DNA from: OMOG01 sp041485845
GTDB lineage: Bacteria > Acidobacteriota > Terriglobia > Bryobacterales > Bryobacteraceae
Direction of reading: 5' to 3'
Length of the DNA stretch: 12,921 bases
NCBI GenBank assembly: GCA_041485845.1
Contig: JBGPKH010000205.1
Span: forward strand, 1-12,921
The notes under the pieces are model-generated. The model searched no databases and was not told where the DNA came from. It saw only the letters and a program-made list of their open reading frames with translations. Below are positions 5,171 to 11,949 of the stretch, piece after piece. Positions within the stretch are counted from its first letter, which is position 1. The number at the start of each line of letters is the position of its first letter. A program made the translations under genes and the position numbers.

Positions 5171-7933
5171 TTACTGAGGCCGCCTTTCGAATTCCCCCAT
5201 CCAGATGTTGCCGGTCCTGTCGTTCAAGGGAAGCACGATCTGATTCCGAGTTGCCGCTACCGTGAACTCATTCACAACCGAGCCCATCGGGGAGCGCCTG
5301 GGGTTGTGGAAATGACAAACCGCGAAGGGTGGTCCCAGCGGCTGCTTCGTGATCGCGTCGAGGCGTTGCGCCCAGAGGCAGCGGGAACCGTCGCGATCGG
5401 AAAGGTAATACAGCAACTGCCCGTTGAGCGACCAGCGCGAAGCGAGGACCCAGGACCGGTCGTCGCTCACCGGTATCGGCTGGCTACCGGCCGCTGCCGG
5501 GAGCGCCGGGGCAACAAGATGCTGGTTTCGGCCCGGGCCCATGAGTTTCTGAAATGCAACCCAGCGGTCATCAGGCGAGAGGCGGACGGCCGAACCCCGG
5601 CTAAAGCTTACCGGCAGCTCGGTTTGTTTACGCGACTCGACGTCCATCAGTGCGGCTAAATTGCGATCTTCAGAGCCGCCGCCGAGGAGCAGCTTCTTCC
5701 CATCGGAGGTCCAGTCCTGCACAGGTGGACACTCCTCGCATAGTTTCTCCGCCACGCCGGGAAGACCTTTCGGTCCGATGGGGATCAAGTAAGCTGCATA
5801 TTTCTGCGCTTCCAAAATGGAATAGGCCACCTTCGATCCATCCGGGCTGACCGCGGCGGCATCCACCTTCCCGCGGGCCGACGCAGTGAGGGCGATCTCC
5901 CGGCCGCTTTCGAGGTCCTTCAGCCAGACTTGCGCGCTACCGGATCGATTGGAGATAAAAGCCAGCTTGCTGCCATCGGCTGACACAGACGGACGAATGT
6001 CGTTGCCGGTGGCCTCTGTCAGCCGCTTGATGTCGCCGGCGGGTCTTCCCTGGTTGGCATCGATGGGAAGCCCCCAGATAGCGATGTTCTCGACGATGCT
6101 CGAAAAGACCAGGCGGCCGGGTCGCCCAAGCGCGGCGGAAGGCTGCCCTTCGCGGGCGGTCCCGGAGGTCAGCCGTTGGGGAGCGCCGGTGACCTGCCAC
6201 GTGTTTGGGTCGAGAGCAAACTGCCATAGGTTGGTGCTATCGCCGGAGGAAGTCGAAAACAGGATGCGATCCGGGCCGGTCAGCCATTCGCCGGCGTACT
6301 GAAAGCCTCCCGTCATCCCGAGGCGGCGGAAAACATCGATAGCTCCGGTTTTGACCGCCGATCCGCGGTCCAGGGGCATCACCCACCAGTCTTGGCTTCC
6401 GCGTTCCGGCCTGGCGAAACACAGCAGACGCTTGGCGTCAGGTGACCAGACCGGCCAGGCGGCAGAGAGAAACTCCGTCGCCAGTTGCCGTGGCGGTCCT
6501 CCGGTTGCGGCGACCATGAAGATATTTCCCATTCCCGGAACGCCGCCGATCGGGCTGCCCGCGGCCCCCACGGTATACACCACATGCTTCCCGTCGGGAG
6601 AGAAGCGCGGACGGCGGCCCTGCGAACCAATCAATCTTTCCTCGCCCTCGTTGCCGAGTGTCGAGATCACGTAAACTCCGCCGCCTTCCCGCTCAGACCG
6701 GAATACGATGCTGGCGCCGTCGGGGGAGAACGCGGGCTCGTGGTCATCGGCTTCGTGACGGGTGAGCCGGCGCGCCTTGCCGTCGGAAATCTGCTGCACC
6801 CAGATGTCGAGATTCCCCTCTCCGCTCCGGTCGGAGGCGTAGGCCACCAGCTTCCCGTCCGGGGAAAGAGCCGGATCCGTGGTGAGCCCGGAATCCGAGG
6901 TCAGCCGCGTCAGCTTTAGATGTCCGGCTGGCGCTTTACTGGATCGAGTCAGCCACGACGTAATACCCACAATGGCCGCGATGGCCGTCAGCGCTGCCGC
7001 GACTGTGGACGCGGAAAGCCGCGAGCGCGGAGACGCGCCTGCCGCCACCGCGTCGAGCCGCCCCGAGTCGAGGCGGCCCGAGTCGGATTCATCTCTTAGC
7101 TCCTCCAAGGCCACCTTCAGGTCGCTCATGGTTTGAACGCGGCGGTTGGGATCCTTGCGCAGGCAGCGGCTGATGATCTTCTCCACGTCGCGCGGAACCG
7201 CCGCCGACACTTCGCTCACCGCCGCAGGCTCCCGGTTGAGGATGGCCGCCAGGGTGGACATCTTGGTTTCGCCGTCGAAGGCCCGGTGGCCGGTGATCAT
7301 CTCGTAAAGCACCGAGCCGAACGAAAAGATATCCGACCGGGCATCCACCTTCTTACCCTCGGCCTGCTCCGGCGACATGTAGGCGACCGTGCCCACTATG
7401 GCGCCTTCCTGTGTCCGTGGAGCGCGGTCCAGCGTCGCCGTCATGGCGTTGACAGGATCCGGCTCGGTCAACTTGGCCAAGCCGAAGTCCAACACCTTCA
7501 CCTGGCCGTCCTCGTTCACCATGATGTTGCCGGGCTTCAGATCCCGGTGGACGATTCCGGCAGCGTGCGCCTTGGCCAATGCGTCGGCGATCTGCACTGC
7601 GTATCGCAGCGCCTCTCCAACCGGAAGCCCCTTGCGGCCGAACAAGCCATCCAGCGTCTTGCCCTGCACAAACTCCATGGCGATGAAGTCCGTGCCGTCG
7701 GCGGAGCCGATGTCGTAGATCGTAATGATGTTGGGGTGGTTCAGGGCTGACGCGGCTCGGGCTTCCTGAAAGAATCGCCCTTTGCGTTCCGCGTCGGCGG
7801 TTGCTGCACCGAGCAGCACCTTGATGGCGACAGGCCGGCCCAAGCGGGTGTCCACCGCGCGGTAGACCACTCCAATGCCGCCCGCGCCGAGTTTTTCTTC
7901 GATTCTGTAGTGGCCGAGCGTCTGCCCGATCAT
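5171..7933 (-). CDS. Membrane Ser/Thr protein kinase with C-terminal PD40/TolB-like beta-propeller
   Basis: This is a 920-residue Hanks-type kinase. Residues ~9-270 hold the kinase domain: glycine loop GAGGIG (16-21), Lys in VAIKVL (K38), Glu57, catalytic loop HRDLKPGN (D132, N137), DFG (150-152), and YMSPEQAEG in the activation/P+1 segment. All catalytic residues are present, so it should be active. A low-complexity linker with SGRLD twice leads to one membrane helix (~308-327). The outer part (~335-915) has repeated PD40-type motifs such as LSPDGKLVAYASDRSG, FSPDGASIVFRSERE and VSPDGSKVAYS, a TolB-like propeller that may sense a ligand or protein outside the cytoplasm. This architecture is abundant in Acidobacteriota. 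The start MIGQTLGHYRIEEKLG is typical for the family; a GTG at 7984 would add 17 residues encoded by a dispersed repeat and is less likely. It is divergent from a broken receptor gene. Targets are unknown. Confidence 0.93.
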   Translation of the reverse strand: MIGQTLGHYRIEEKLGAGGIGVVYRAVDTRLGRPVAIKVLLGAATADAERKGRFFQEARAASALNHPNIITIYDIGSADGTDFIAMEFVQGKTLDGLFGRKGLPVGEALRYAVQIADALAKAHAAGIVHRDLKPGNIMVNEDGQVKVLDFGLAKLTEPDPVNAMTATLDRAPRTQEGAIVGTVAYMSPEQAEGKKVDARSDIFSFGSVLYEMITGHRAFDGETKMSTLAAILNREPAAVSEVSAAVPRDVEKIISRCLRKDPNRRVQTMSDLKVALEELRDESDSGRLDSGRLDAVAAGASPRSRLSASTVAAALTAIAAIVGITSWLTRSSKAPAGHLKLTRLTSDSGLTTDPALSPDGKLVAYASDRSGEGNLDIWVQQISDGKARRLTRHEADDHEPAFSPDGASIVFRSEREGGGVYVISTLGNEGEERLIGSQGRRPRFSPDGKHVVYTVGAAGSPIGGVPGMGNIFMVAATGGPPRQLATEFLSAAWPVWSPDAKRLLCFARPERGSQDWWVMPLDRGSAVKTGAIDVFRRLGMTGGFQYAGEWLTGPDRILFSTSSGDSTNLWQFALDPNTWQVTGAPQRLTSGTAREGQPSAALGRPGRLVFSSIVENIAIWGLPIDANQGRPAGDIKRLTEATGNDIRPSVSADGSKLAFISNRSGSAQVWLKDLESGREIALTASARGKVDAAAVSPDGSKVAYSILEAQKYAAYLIPIGPKGLPGVAEKLCEECPPVQDWTSDGKKLLLGGGSEDRNLAALMDVESRKQTELPVSFSRGSAVRLSPDDRWVAFQKLMGPGRNQHLVAPALPAAAGSQPIPVSDDRSWVLASRWSLNGQLLYYLSDRDGSRCLWAQRLDAITKQPLGPPFAVCHFHNPRRSPMGSVVNEFTVAATRNQIVLPLNDRTGNIWMGEFERRPQ
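7052..7081. repeat. 15-bp tandem duplication in the kinase linker
   Basis: Two adjacent 15-bp units (7052-7066 and 7067-7081) differ at two bases and, on the minus strand, encode SGRLD twice in the linker just before the membrane helix of the kinase. It keeps the frame, so its likely effect is only on linker length. Confidence 0.7.
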
Positions 7934-7960
7934 GATGGGGCCAGCCGTCAATACGAAGAA

Positions 7961-7980
7961 GACAGGCCAGGAGGCCTGTC
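7961..7980. repeat. 20-bp dispersed palindrome, copy 1
   Basis: The sequence GACAGGCCAGGAGGCCTGTC has 8-bp arms around a 4-base loop. It is identical to 11930-11949, and similarity continues for a few bases (ACCTT after two changed bases). This copy lies between divergent genes, in what would be the 5' leader of the kinase mRNA. From general knowledge, similar palindromes occur in Acidobacteriota intergenic regions and yield peptide fragments like GQASWPV when translated. Its role is unknown; being between divergent promoters, it cannot serve only as a terminator. Confidence 0.85.
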
Positions 7981-7985
7981 CCACC

Positions 7986-7996
7986 TTGATATCATA
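7986..7996. promoter_or_regulatory. Predicted overlapping divergent -10 elements (kinase and receptor genes)
   Basis: The palindrome TGATATCA (7987-7994) gives TG-n-TATCAT (7987-7995) on the plus strand, an extended -10 element. On the minus strand it gives TATGAT (7996-7991). The plus start would fall at about 8002-8003, on the ATG of the receptor gene, implying a leaderless mRNA. The minus start would fall near 7984, giving the kinase a ~50-base leader that contains the 20-bp palindrome. No clear -35 was found for either direction. This is inferred from sequence. Confidence 0.4.
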
Positions 7997-8002
7997 GCCC
8001 TA

Positions 8003-8977
8003 ATGCGCTTGGCTAGTCTGTTGCTCCTGCTGCTGGAAGCATCACGCGCCTGGAGCCAGGGCGTGACGGGGACCATTGCCGGAGTGGTCACCGATCCCCA
8101 TGGCGCGGCCGTGCCCGGCGCCCGGGTGGCCGGAAGAAACACCGCAACCAACGCCCAAGCTCTTCAGACCACTGACGAAAACGGCTTCTATCGGCTGGCG
8201 AACCTGAACCCTGGCGAGTATGTAGTGGAAGTCGAAACGGCAGGCTTCCGCAAGGCGAGTCTTTCGCCGCAGCGACTGAGCGCCGCGGTCTCGCTGCGTC
8301 TGGACGTGGTGCTGGAGCTCGGCCAAGTGACGGAGTCAGTGACCGTCGAGGCCAGCGCCGCCGAGATCAACACCGAAGACGCGCAGTTGGGCAAGACCAT
8401 GCGCGACATCTCCGAGCTGCCCCTACTCTCGGGAGATTCCGGACGGAATGTGCTGTCGCTGGCCGGCACGCAACCGGGTGTGGTCCCCTCCGCGCCCGGG
8501 GCCAGTGGGATCTCGGTCAGCGGCCAGCGAACCGGCTCCAACAACTTTATTCTGGACGGCGGCGACTCCAACGAGACTTTGCAGGCGTCACCCGACGCGG
8601 TCCAGACGATTTCCCCGCACGCGGTAGCCGAGTTTCGCGTAATCACCGGCGCCATGAAGGCCGAGTACGGCCGGAACTCCGGGGCCGTGGTGGTAGTCAC
8701 CACCAAGTCCGGCGGCAACGCCTTTCACGGGATCGCTTCGGAAACACTGCGCAACACCAAGCTGAACGCCGTGCCTTACTTCTTTAAGGCGGTTCCTGGG
8801 GGCACACGGGAAAGCTTTGCCGACGGCTCGCCGAGGAGACCGCAGTGGAATGGCAACGACTTCGACGCAAACCTCGGCGGTCCCGTCCGCAAGGACAAAA
8901 GCTTCTTCTTCGTTTCGTATCTGGGCTTCCGGCGGCGGCAGGGTGAGGCCAGATCGGCCACCGTACGCCTGGTTTGA
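8003..8977 (+). CDS. N-terminal part of a disrupted Oar-like TonB-dependent receptor
   Basis: This open frame of 324 residues carries a signal peptide (1-18, MRLASLLLLLLEASRAWS), then a carboxypeptidase-regulatory-like beta domain (~21-105; GVTGTIAGVVTDPHGAAVPGARV, ENGFYRLANLNPGEYVVEV). A TonB plug-like domain follows (~120-250; FILDGGDSNE, EFRVITGAMKAEYGRNSGAVVVVTTKSGGNAFHG), then the first barrel region, GGPVRKDKSFFFVSYLGFRRRQGEARSATV. Relatives in Acidobacteriota have about 1,000 or more residues with a 22-strand barrel. Here the frame changes right after SATV and hits TGA (8975-8977). The DNA beyond encodes the protein's normal C-terminal strands in another frame, so most of the barrel has been deleted. 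A truncated plug-only product, if made, could not form a receptor. Start 8003 is chosen for the signal peptide and the -10 element just upstream. Confidence is high in family and disruption. Confidence 0.85.
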   Translation: MRLASLLLLLLEASRAWSQGVTGTIAGVVTDPHGAAVPGARVAGRNTATNAQALQTTDENGFYRLANLNPGEYVVEVETAGFRKASLSPQRLSAAVSLRLDVVLELGQVTESVTVEASAAEINTEDAQLGKTMRDISELPLLSGDSGRNVLSLAGTQPGVVPSAPGASGISVSGQRTGSNNFILDGGDSNETLQASPDAVQTISPHAVAEFRVITGAMKAEYGRNSGAVVVVTTKSGGNAFHGIASETLRNTKLNAVPYFFKAVPGGTRESFADGSPRRPQWNGNDFDANLGGPVRKDKSFFFVSYLGFRRRQGEARSATVRLV

Positions 8978-9279
8978 TGGCGCCCCCTTTCGGCGCGTCG
9001 GTACGGGAAACAGCTTGGCGCTCGGTGCAGGCCGCTTCGGCAACTTCGGGCGCAATGTCTTCCACGGTCCCGGCATCGACAACTGGGATTTCGCGGCCTT
9101 CAAACGCGTGACAGTGAGGGAGGGCCGCCATCTGGAAGTCCGCGCCGAGTTGCTCAACCTGTTCAATCACACGCAATTCCTGAACCCGGTTTCGAGCGTC
9201 GCCGACGCTGAGTTTGGGCGCATTCGCGACACGCGCGACCCGCGGATTGTGCAGCCTCTCGCTGCGTTTTTGGTTCTGA
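8961..9279 (+). pseudogene. C-terminal remnant of the same Oar-like receptor, out of frame
   Basis: In a different frame from the N-terminal part, this stretch encodes the usual end of Acidobacteriota Oar-like receptors: AWFDGAPF, FGNFGRNVFHGPGIDNWDFA, then EVRAELLNLFNHTQFLNPV, FGRIRDTRDPRIVQ. The deletion junction lies at about 8961-8970. A second lesion follows: after RIVQ (CAG at 9252-9254) the frame departs, but leaving out one C of the CC at 9255-9256 restores LSLRFWF followed by TGA (9277-9279). That is a typical outer-membrane C-terminus with a final Phe. The gene therefore carries a large deletion and a 1-base insertion. There is no start signal of its own. The frame as it stands runs on to 9419 into the next gene, which is not meaningful. 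Confidence 0.82.
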
Positions 9280-9341
9280 GAAGACAGGGCGACATCACAG
9301 GCGTCCTTGACTTGTTCCGTTTTGTCCTCCGGCCCCCACGC

Positions 9342-9347
9342 TATAAT
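9342..9347 (+). promoter_or_regulatory. Consensus -10 element before the molybdopterin oxidoreductase gene
   Basis: TATAAT lies eight bases before the ATG at 9356, so transcription would start at or next to the start codon, implying a leaderless mRNA. No Shine-Dalgarno is present, in agreement. A -35 at ideal spacing is not clear. The 76-bp gap after the receptor remnant holds nothing else recognisable. Confidence 0.5.
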
Positions 9348-9355
9348 CTTTTCAA

Positions 9356-11395
9356 ATGCCCGAAATCCACCGCTCCGTGTGTGCACTCGACTGTCCGGAC
9401 TGCTGTTCTCTGCTGGTGACGATCGAAAACGGCCGCGCAACGAAGCTCCGCGGCGACCCCGGCCACCCGATCACCCGCGGCTTTCTCTGCGGCAAAGTGG
9501 CGCAGTATCTCGAACGCGAATACTCGCCCGGCCGCCTGCTCTATCCGCAGCGCCGCGTGGGCGCGAAGGGCGAAGGCCGCTTTGCGCGGATTTCGTGGGA
9601 TGAAGCTTTCGATACCATCGCCGCGCGTCTCGGGGCCGTGGCCGAAGAGTTCGGGTCCGAGGCCATCCTGCCGTACAGCTACGCCGGGACCATGGGGCTG
9701 CTCAACGGCGCCGGCATGGACCGCCGCTTCTTCCACCGGCTGGGCGCGTCCCGCCTCGATCGTACGATTTGCTCCTCGGCAGGAGGCGCCGGACTCACCG
9801 AAGCCCTGGGTTTCCGCTACGGCACCGAGCCCGAGCAGTTCCGCCACTCGCGCCTGATTCTCGCCTGGGGCGCCAACATTCTCGGCACCAACGTACACCT
9901 GTGGCCGTTCGTCATGGAGGCGCGGCGCAACGGGGCGAAGTTGTACACCATCGACCCCCACCGCAACCGCACCGGCGCGGCCTCGGACAAGCACTTCTTC
10001 ATCAATCCGGGAAGCGACACGGCGCTCGCCCTGGCCATGATGCACGTGATCTGCGCCGAGAACCTGCACGATGCCGATTACGTGGAGCGCTACACGGAAG
10101 GCTTCGACGTGCTGCGCGAGCGCGTGCGCGCATGGACGCCGCAGCGCGCAGCCGAGCTCACCGGCATTGCGGCCGACGAGATCGTCACGCTAGCCCGCGA
10201 GTACGCCACCACCCGGCCCGCATCCATCCGGCTCAACTACGGGACGCAGCGCAGCGAGCGCGGCGCCATGGCCGTGCGCACCATCGCCCTGCTGCCGGCG
10301 CTCACGGGATCGTGGAAGGATATCGGCGGCGGGTTGCAACTCTCCGTCTCGCAGGCCTTCCAGTTCAACCGCGCGGCGCTGGAACGCGCCGATTTGCAGG
10401 AGAAATCGCTGGGCCGGCCCGGGCGTCTGGTGAACATGTCGGAGTTGGGCCGCGCGCTTACCACTCTCGATCGGCCGCCGGTCAAGGCGATGGTGGTCTA
10501 CAACTCGAATCCCGCTGCCATCGCGCCCAACCAGAACGCGGTGCTGGCGGGCTTTCGCCGCGACGATCTTTTTACCGTAGTGCTCGAGCAGTTCCAGAAC
10601 GATACCGCGGATTACGCGGATATCCTGCTGCCCGTCACCACGTTCCTGGAGCACACCGACCTTTACCTGGCTTACGGACATTACTATTTGCAGCTTGCGC
10701 GGCCGGCGCTTCCCGCGCCGGGGGAGGCGAAATCGAACGTCGCGATTTTCCGGGAGCTCGCGGCGCGCATGGGCTTCGACGACGCCTGCTTCCGCGATTC
10801 GGAAGACGACATGATCCGCGCGCTGCTCGACACGCCGCACCCGTTTCTGCGCGGCATCACGCTGGAAGAGCTCGACCGCGAGGGTTCGGTGCGGCTGCGC
10901 CTGCCGGAACCGTTCCTTCCGTTCGCCGAGGGCGGGTTCGGAACGGCCACGGGTAAGTGCCACTTCCGCGCCGAGACGCTGGACTACACGCCGCCGGTGG
11001 AATCGCGGCATGGCGACACGGATCTGAGGCGGAAGTACCCGCTGGAGCTGATCTCTCCCAAGAACGACGACAGCATGAACTCGACGTTCGGGAATCGCGA
11101 CTCGGTGGATCGGCAGACTGCGACACTGCACCTGAATTCCGCCGATGCCACCGGCTTGGGGGTTCGCACGTCGGACCAGGTTCGCATCTACAACGATCGC
11201 GGCTCGTGCGTCCTGATGGCCTCTGTAGACGACCGGGTGCGGCCCGGTGTGGTCTGCGCGCCCTCGGTGCGCTGGGGCAAGCGCTCGCCCGGAAAGCGCG
11301 GCGTGAATGCGCTGACTTCCGAGCGCCTCACCGACGCGGGAGGCGGAGCCACGTTCTACAGTTGCCTCGTTCAAGTGGAAAGAATCGGAGACTAA
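9356..11395 (+). CDS. Molybdopterin-dependent oxidoreductase with N-terminal Fe4S4 domain
   Basis: This 679-residue enzyme belongs to the DMSO-reductase/formate-dehydrogenase superfamily (COG0243). The N-terminal Fe4S4 domain has Cys at 9, 13, 17 and 45 in CALDCPDCC...FLCGK; the Lys47 after the last Cys is typical for electron transfer to the pterin. The bis-MGD catalytic domain follows (~60-480), with WDEAF, TICSSAGGAG (C139/S140 near the usual Mo-ligand site), WGANILGTN, TIDPHRNRTG, NYGTQRSERG and YNSNPAAIAPNQ. DTADYADILLPVTTFLEHTD follows. The C-terminal dinucleotide-binding domain (~559-675) includes NSTFGNRDSVDRQTATLHLN and DQVRIYNDRGS. There is no Tat signal, so it is cytoplasmic. No partner electron-transfer subunit is adjacent, and the substrate cannot be told. 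Its stop overlaps the ATG of the next gene by one base (TAATG), indicating coupling. Length and motifs look intact. Confidence 0.93.
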   Translation: MPEIHRSVCALDCPDCCSLLVTIENGRATKLRGDPGHPITRGFLCGKVAQYLEREYSPGRLLYPQRRVGAKGEGRFARISWDEAFDTIAARLGAVAEEFGSEAILPYSYAGTMGLLNGAGMDRRFFHRLGASRLDRTICSSAGGAGLTEALGFRYGTEPEQFRHSRLILAWGANILGTNVHLWPFVMEARRNGAKLYTIDPHRNRTGAASDKHFFINPGSDTALALAMMHVICAENLHDADYVERYTEGFDVLRERVRAWTPQRAAELTGIAADEIVTLAREYATTRPASIRLNYGTQRSERGAMAVRTIALLPALTGSWKDIGGGLQLSVSQAFQFNRAALERADLQEKSLGRPGRLVNMSELGRALTTLDRPPVKAMVVYNSNPAAIAPNQNAVLAGFRRDDLFTVVLEQFQNDTADYADILLPVTTFLEHTDLYLAYGHYYLQLARPALPAPGEAKSNVAIFRELAARMGFDDACFRDSEDDMIRALLDTPHPFLRGITLEELDREGSVRLRLPEPFLPFAEGGFGTATGKCHFRAETLDYTPPVESRHGDTDLRRKYPLELISPKNDDSMNSTFGNRDSVDRQTATLHLNSADATGLGVRTSDQVRIYNDRGSCVLMASVDDRVRPGVVCAPSVRWGKRSPGKRGVNALTSERLTDAGGGATFYSCLVQVERIGD

Positions 11396-11922
11396 TGCGT
11401 TCGCTTACCGTCGCGCTTCTCGTCATCCTTGCGTTTGCGCCGGTCGGCTGCAAACGCCGCAAGGCCCCGCTGCCGCAGACCATGGAGGACGCGCCGCCGG
11501 AGCTCGCGGCCACGGTCCATATGAACGATCCCAAAGCCGCCGAGCAGCTCATCAGCGGCTTTCACCAGATCGAGAACAAGGCCTGGCGTTGGACCGCCCG
11601 GGAGTTTGTCCTGGTGCTGCGGCCGCCGGCCGGCAGCGCCCAGCTTGGCGCCGCTTTACAGGCGCATCTGACCGTACCGGCTGTGGTCATCGACAAGTTA
11701 ACCAAAGTTAGTCTCACGTCCTCGATCGGCGGCACTGCGCTGACGACGGAGACTTACACTAAGCCTGGCGACTACCTGTACCAGACGGATGTTCCGCCGA
11801 GTCTGCTCAGGGGCGGAGCCGTAAAGGTGGAGTTCACTTTGGATCAGGCCATCCCCGCCAGCGCCACGGACCAGCGCGAGTTAGGAGTAATTGTTAGTAG
11901 TGTCGGATTGAAGCTCAAGTAA
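11395..11922 (+). CDS. Putative lipoprotein of unknown function
   Basis: This 175-residue protein begins with a lipoprotein-like signal (MRSLTVALLVILAFAPVGCKRRK). C19 is the candidate lipidated residue, although the -3 position is Pro, so the lipobox is imperfect. The rest is beta-rich: SGFHQIENKAWRWTAREFVLVLRPPAG, LTVPAVVIDKLTKVSLTSSIGGTAL, KPGDYLYQTDVPPSLL, VKVEFTLDQAIP, and a final RELGVIVSSVGLKLK. This resembles a beta-sandwich (carbohydrate-binding or Ig-like) module that I have seen in uncharacterised Acidobacteriota proteins. No catalytic motif is visible. The ATG overlaps the stop of the oxidoreductase gene by one base, so the two are probably translated from one mRNA, though a cytoplasmic enzyme and an envelope lipoprotein make an odd pair. 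A 20-bp palindrome follows the stop by 7 bases. Confidence 0.8.
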   Translation: MRSLTVALLVILAFAPVGCKRRKAPLPQTMEDAPPELAATVHMNDPKAAEQLISGFHQIENKAWRWTAREFVLVLRPPAGSAQLGAALQAHLTVPAVVIDKLTKVSLTSSIGGTALTTETYTKPGDYLYQTDVPPSLLRGGAVKVEFTLDQAIPASATDQRELGVIVSSVGLKLK

Positions 11923-11929
11923 GCTTCGG

Positions 11930-11949
11930 GACAGGCCAGGAGGCCTGTC
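11930..11949. repeat. 20-bp dispersed palindrome, copy 2 (possible bidirectional terminator)
   Basis: This is identical to 7961-7980 (GACAGGCCAGGAGGCCTGTC). Here it fills the gap between two convergent genes: 7 bases after the lipoprotein stop and directly abutting the stop codon (11950-11952) of the minus-strand membrane protein. A GC-rich stem at this place could end transcription from both sides, though no T-run follows. Confidence 0.85.

Noticed and set aside
5072..5659. A 195-codon plus-strand frame whose GTG overlaps the TlpA stop (GTGA).
   Set aside because: Beyond the first ~30 codons it runs antisense to the well-supported kinase gene and has no family signature; only the QYLEREYS stretch is notable.
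7933..7984. Seventeen-residue N-terminal extension of the kinase (MGQASWPVFFV...).
   Set aside because: It is encoded by the dispersed palindrome; kinases of this type normally begin with MIGQTLGHY-like sequence.
9769..10956. Long overlapping frame of nearly 400 codons inside the oxidoreductase gene.
   Set aside because: It is rich in Arg, Ala, Gly and His without domain signatures, as expected for an alternative frame of GC-rich coding DNA.
10190..11374. Long minus-strand frame (394 codons) opposite the oxidoreductase gene.
   Set aside because: Antisense shadow of a GC-rich gene: no motifs, and the plus-strand product is fully conserved.
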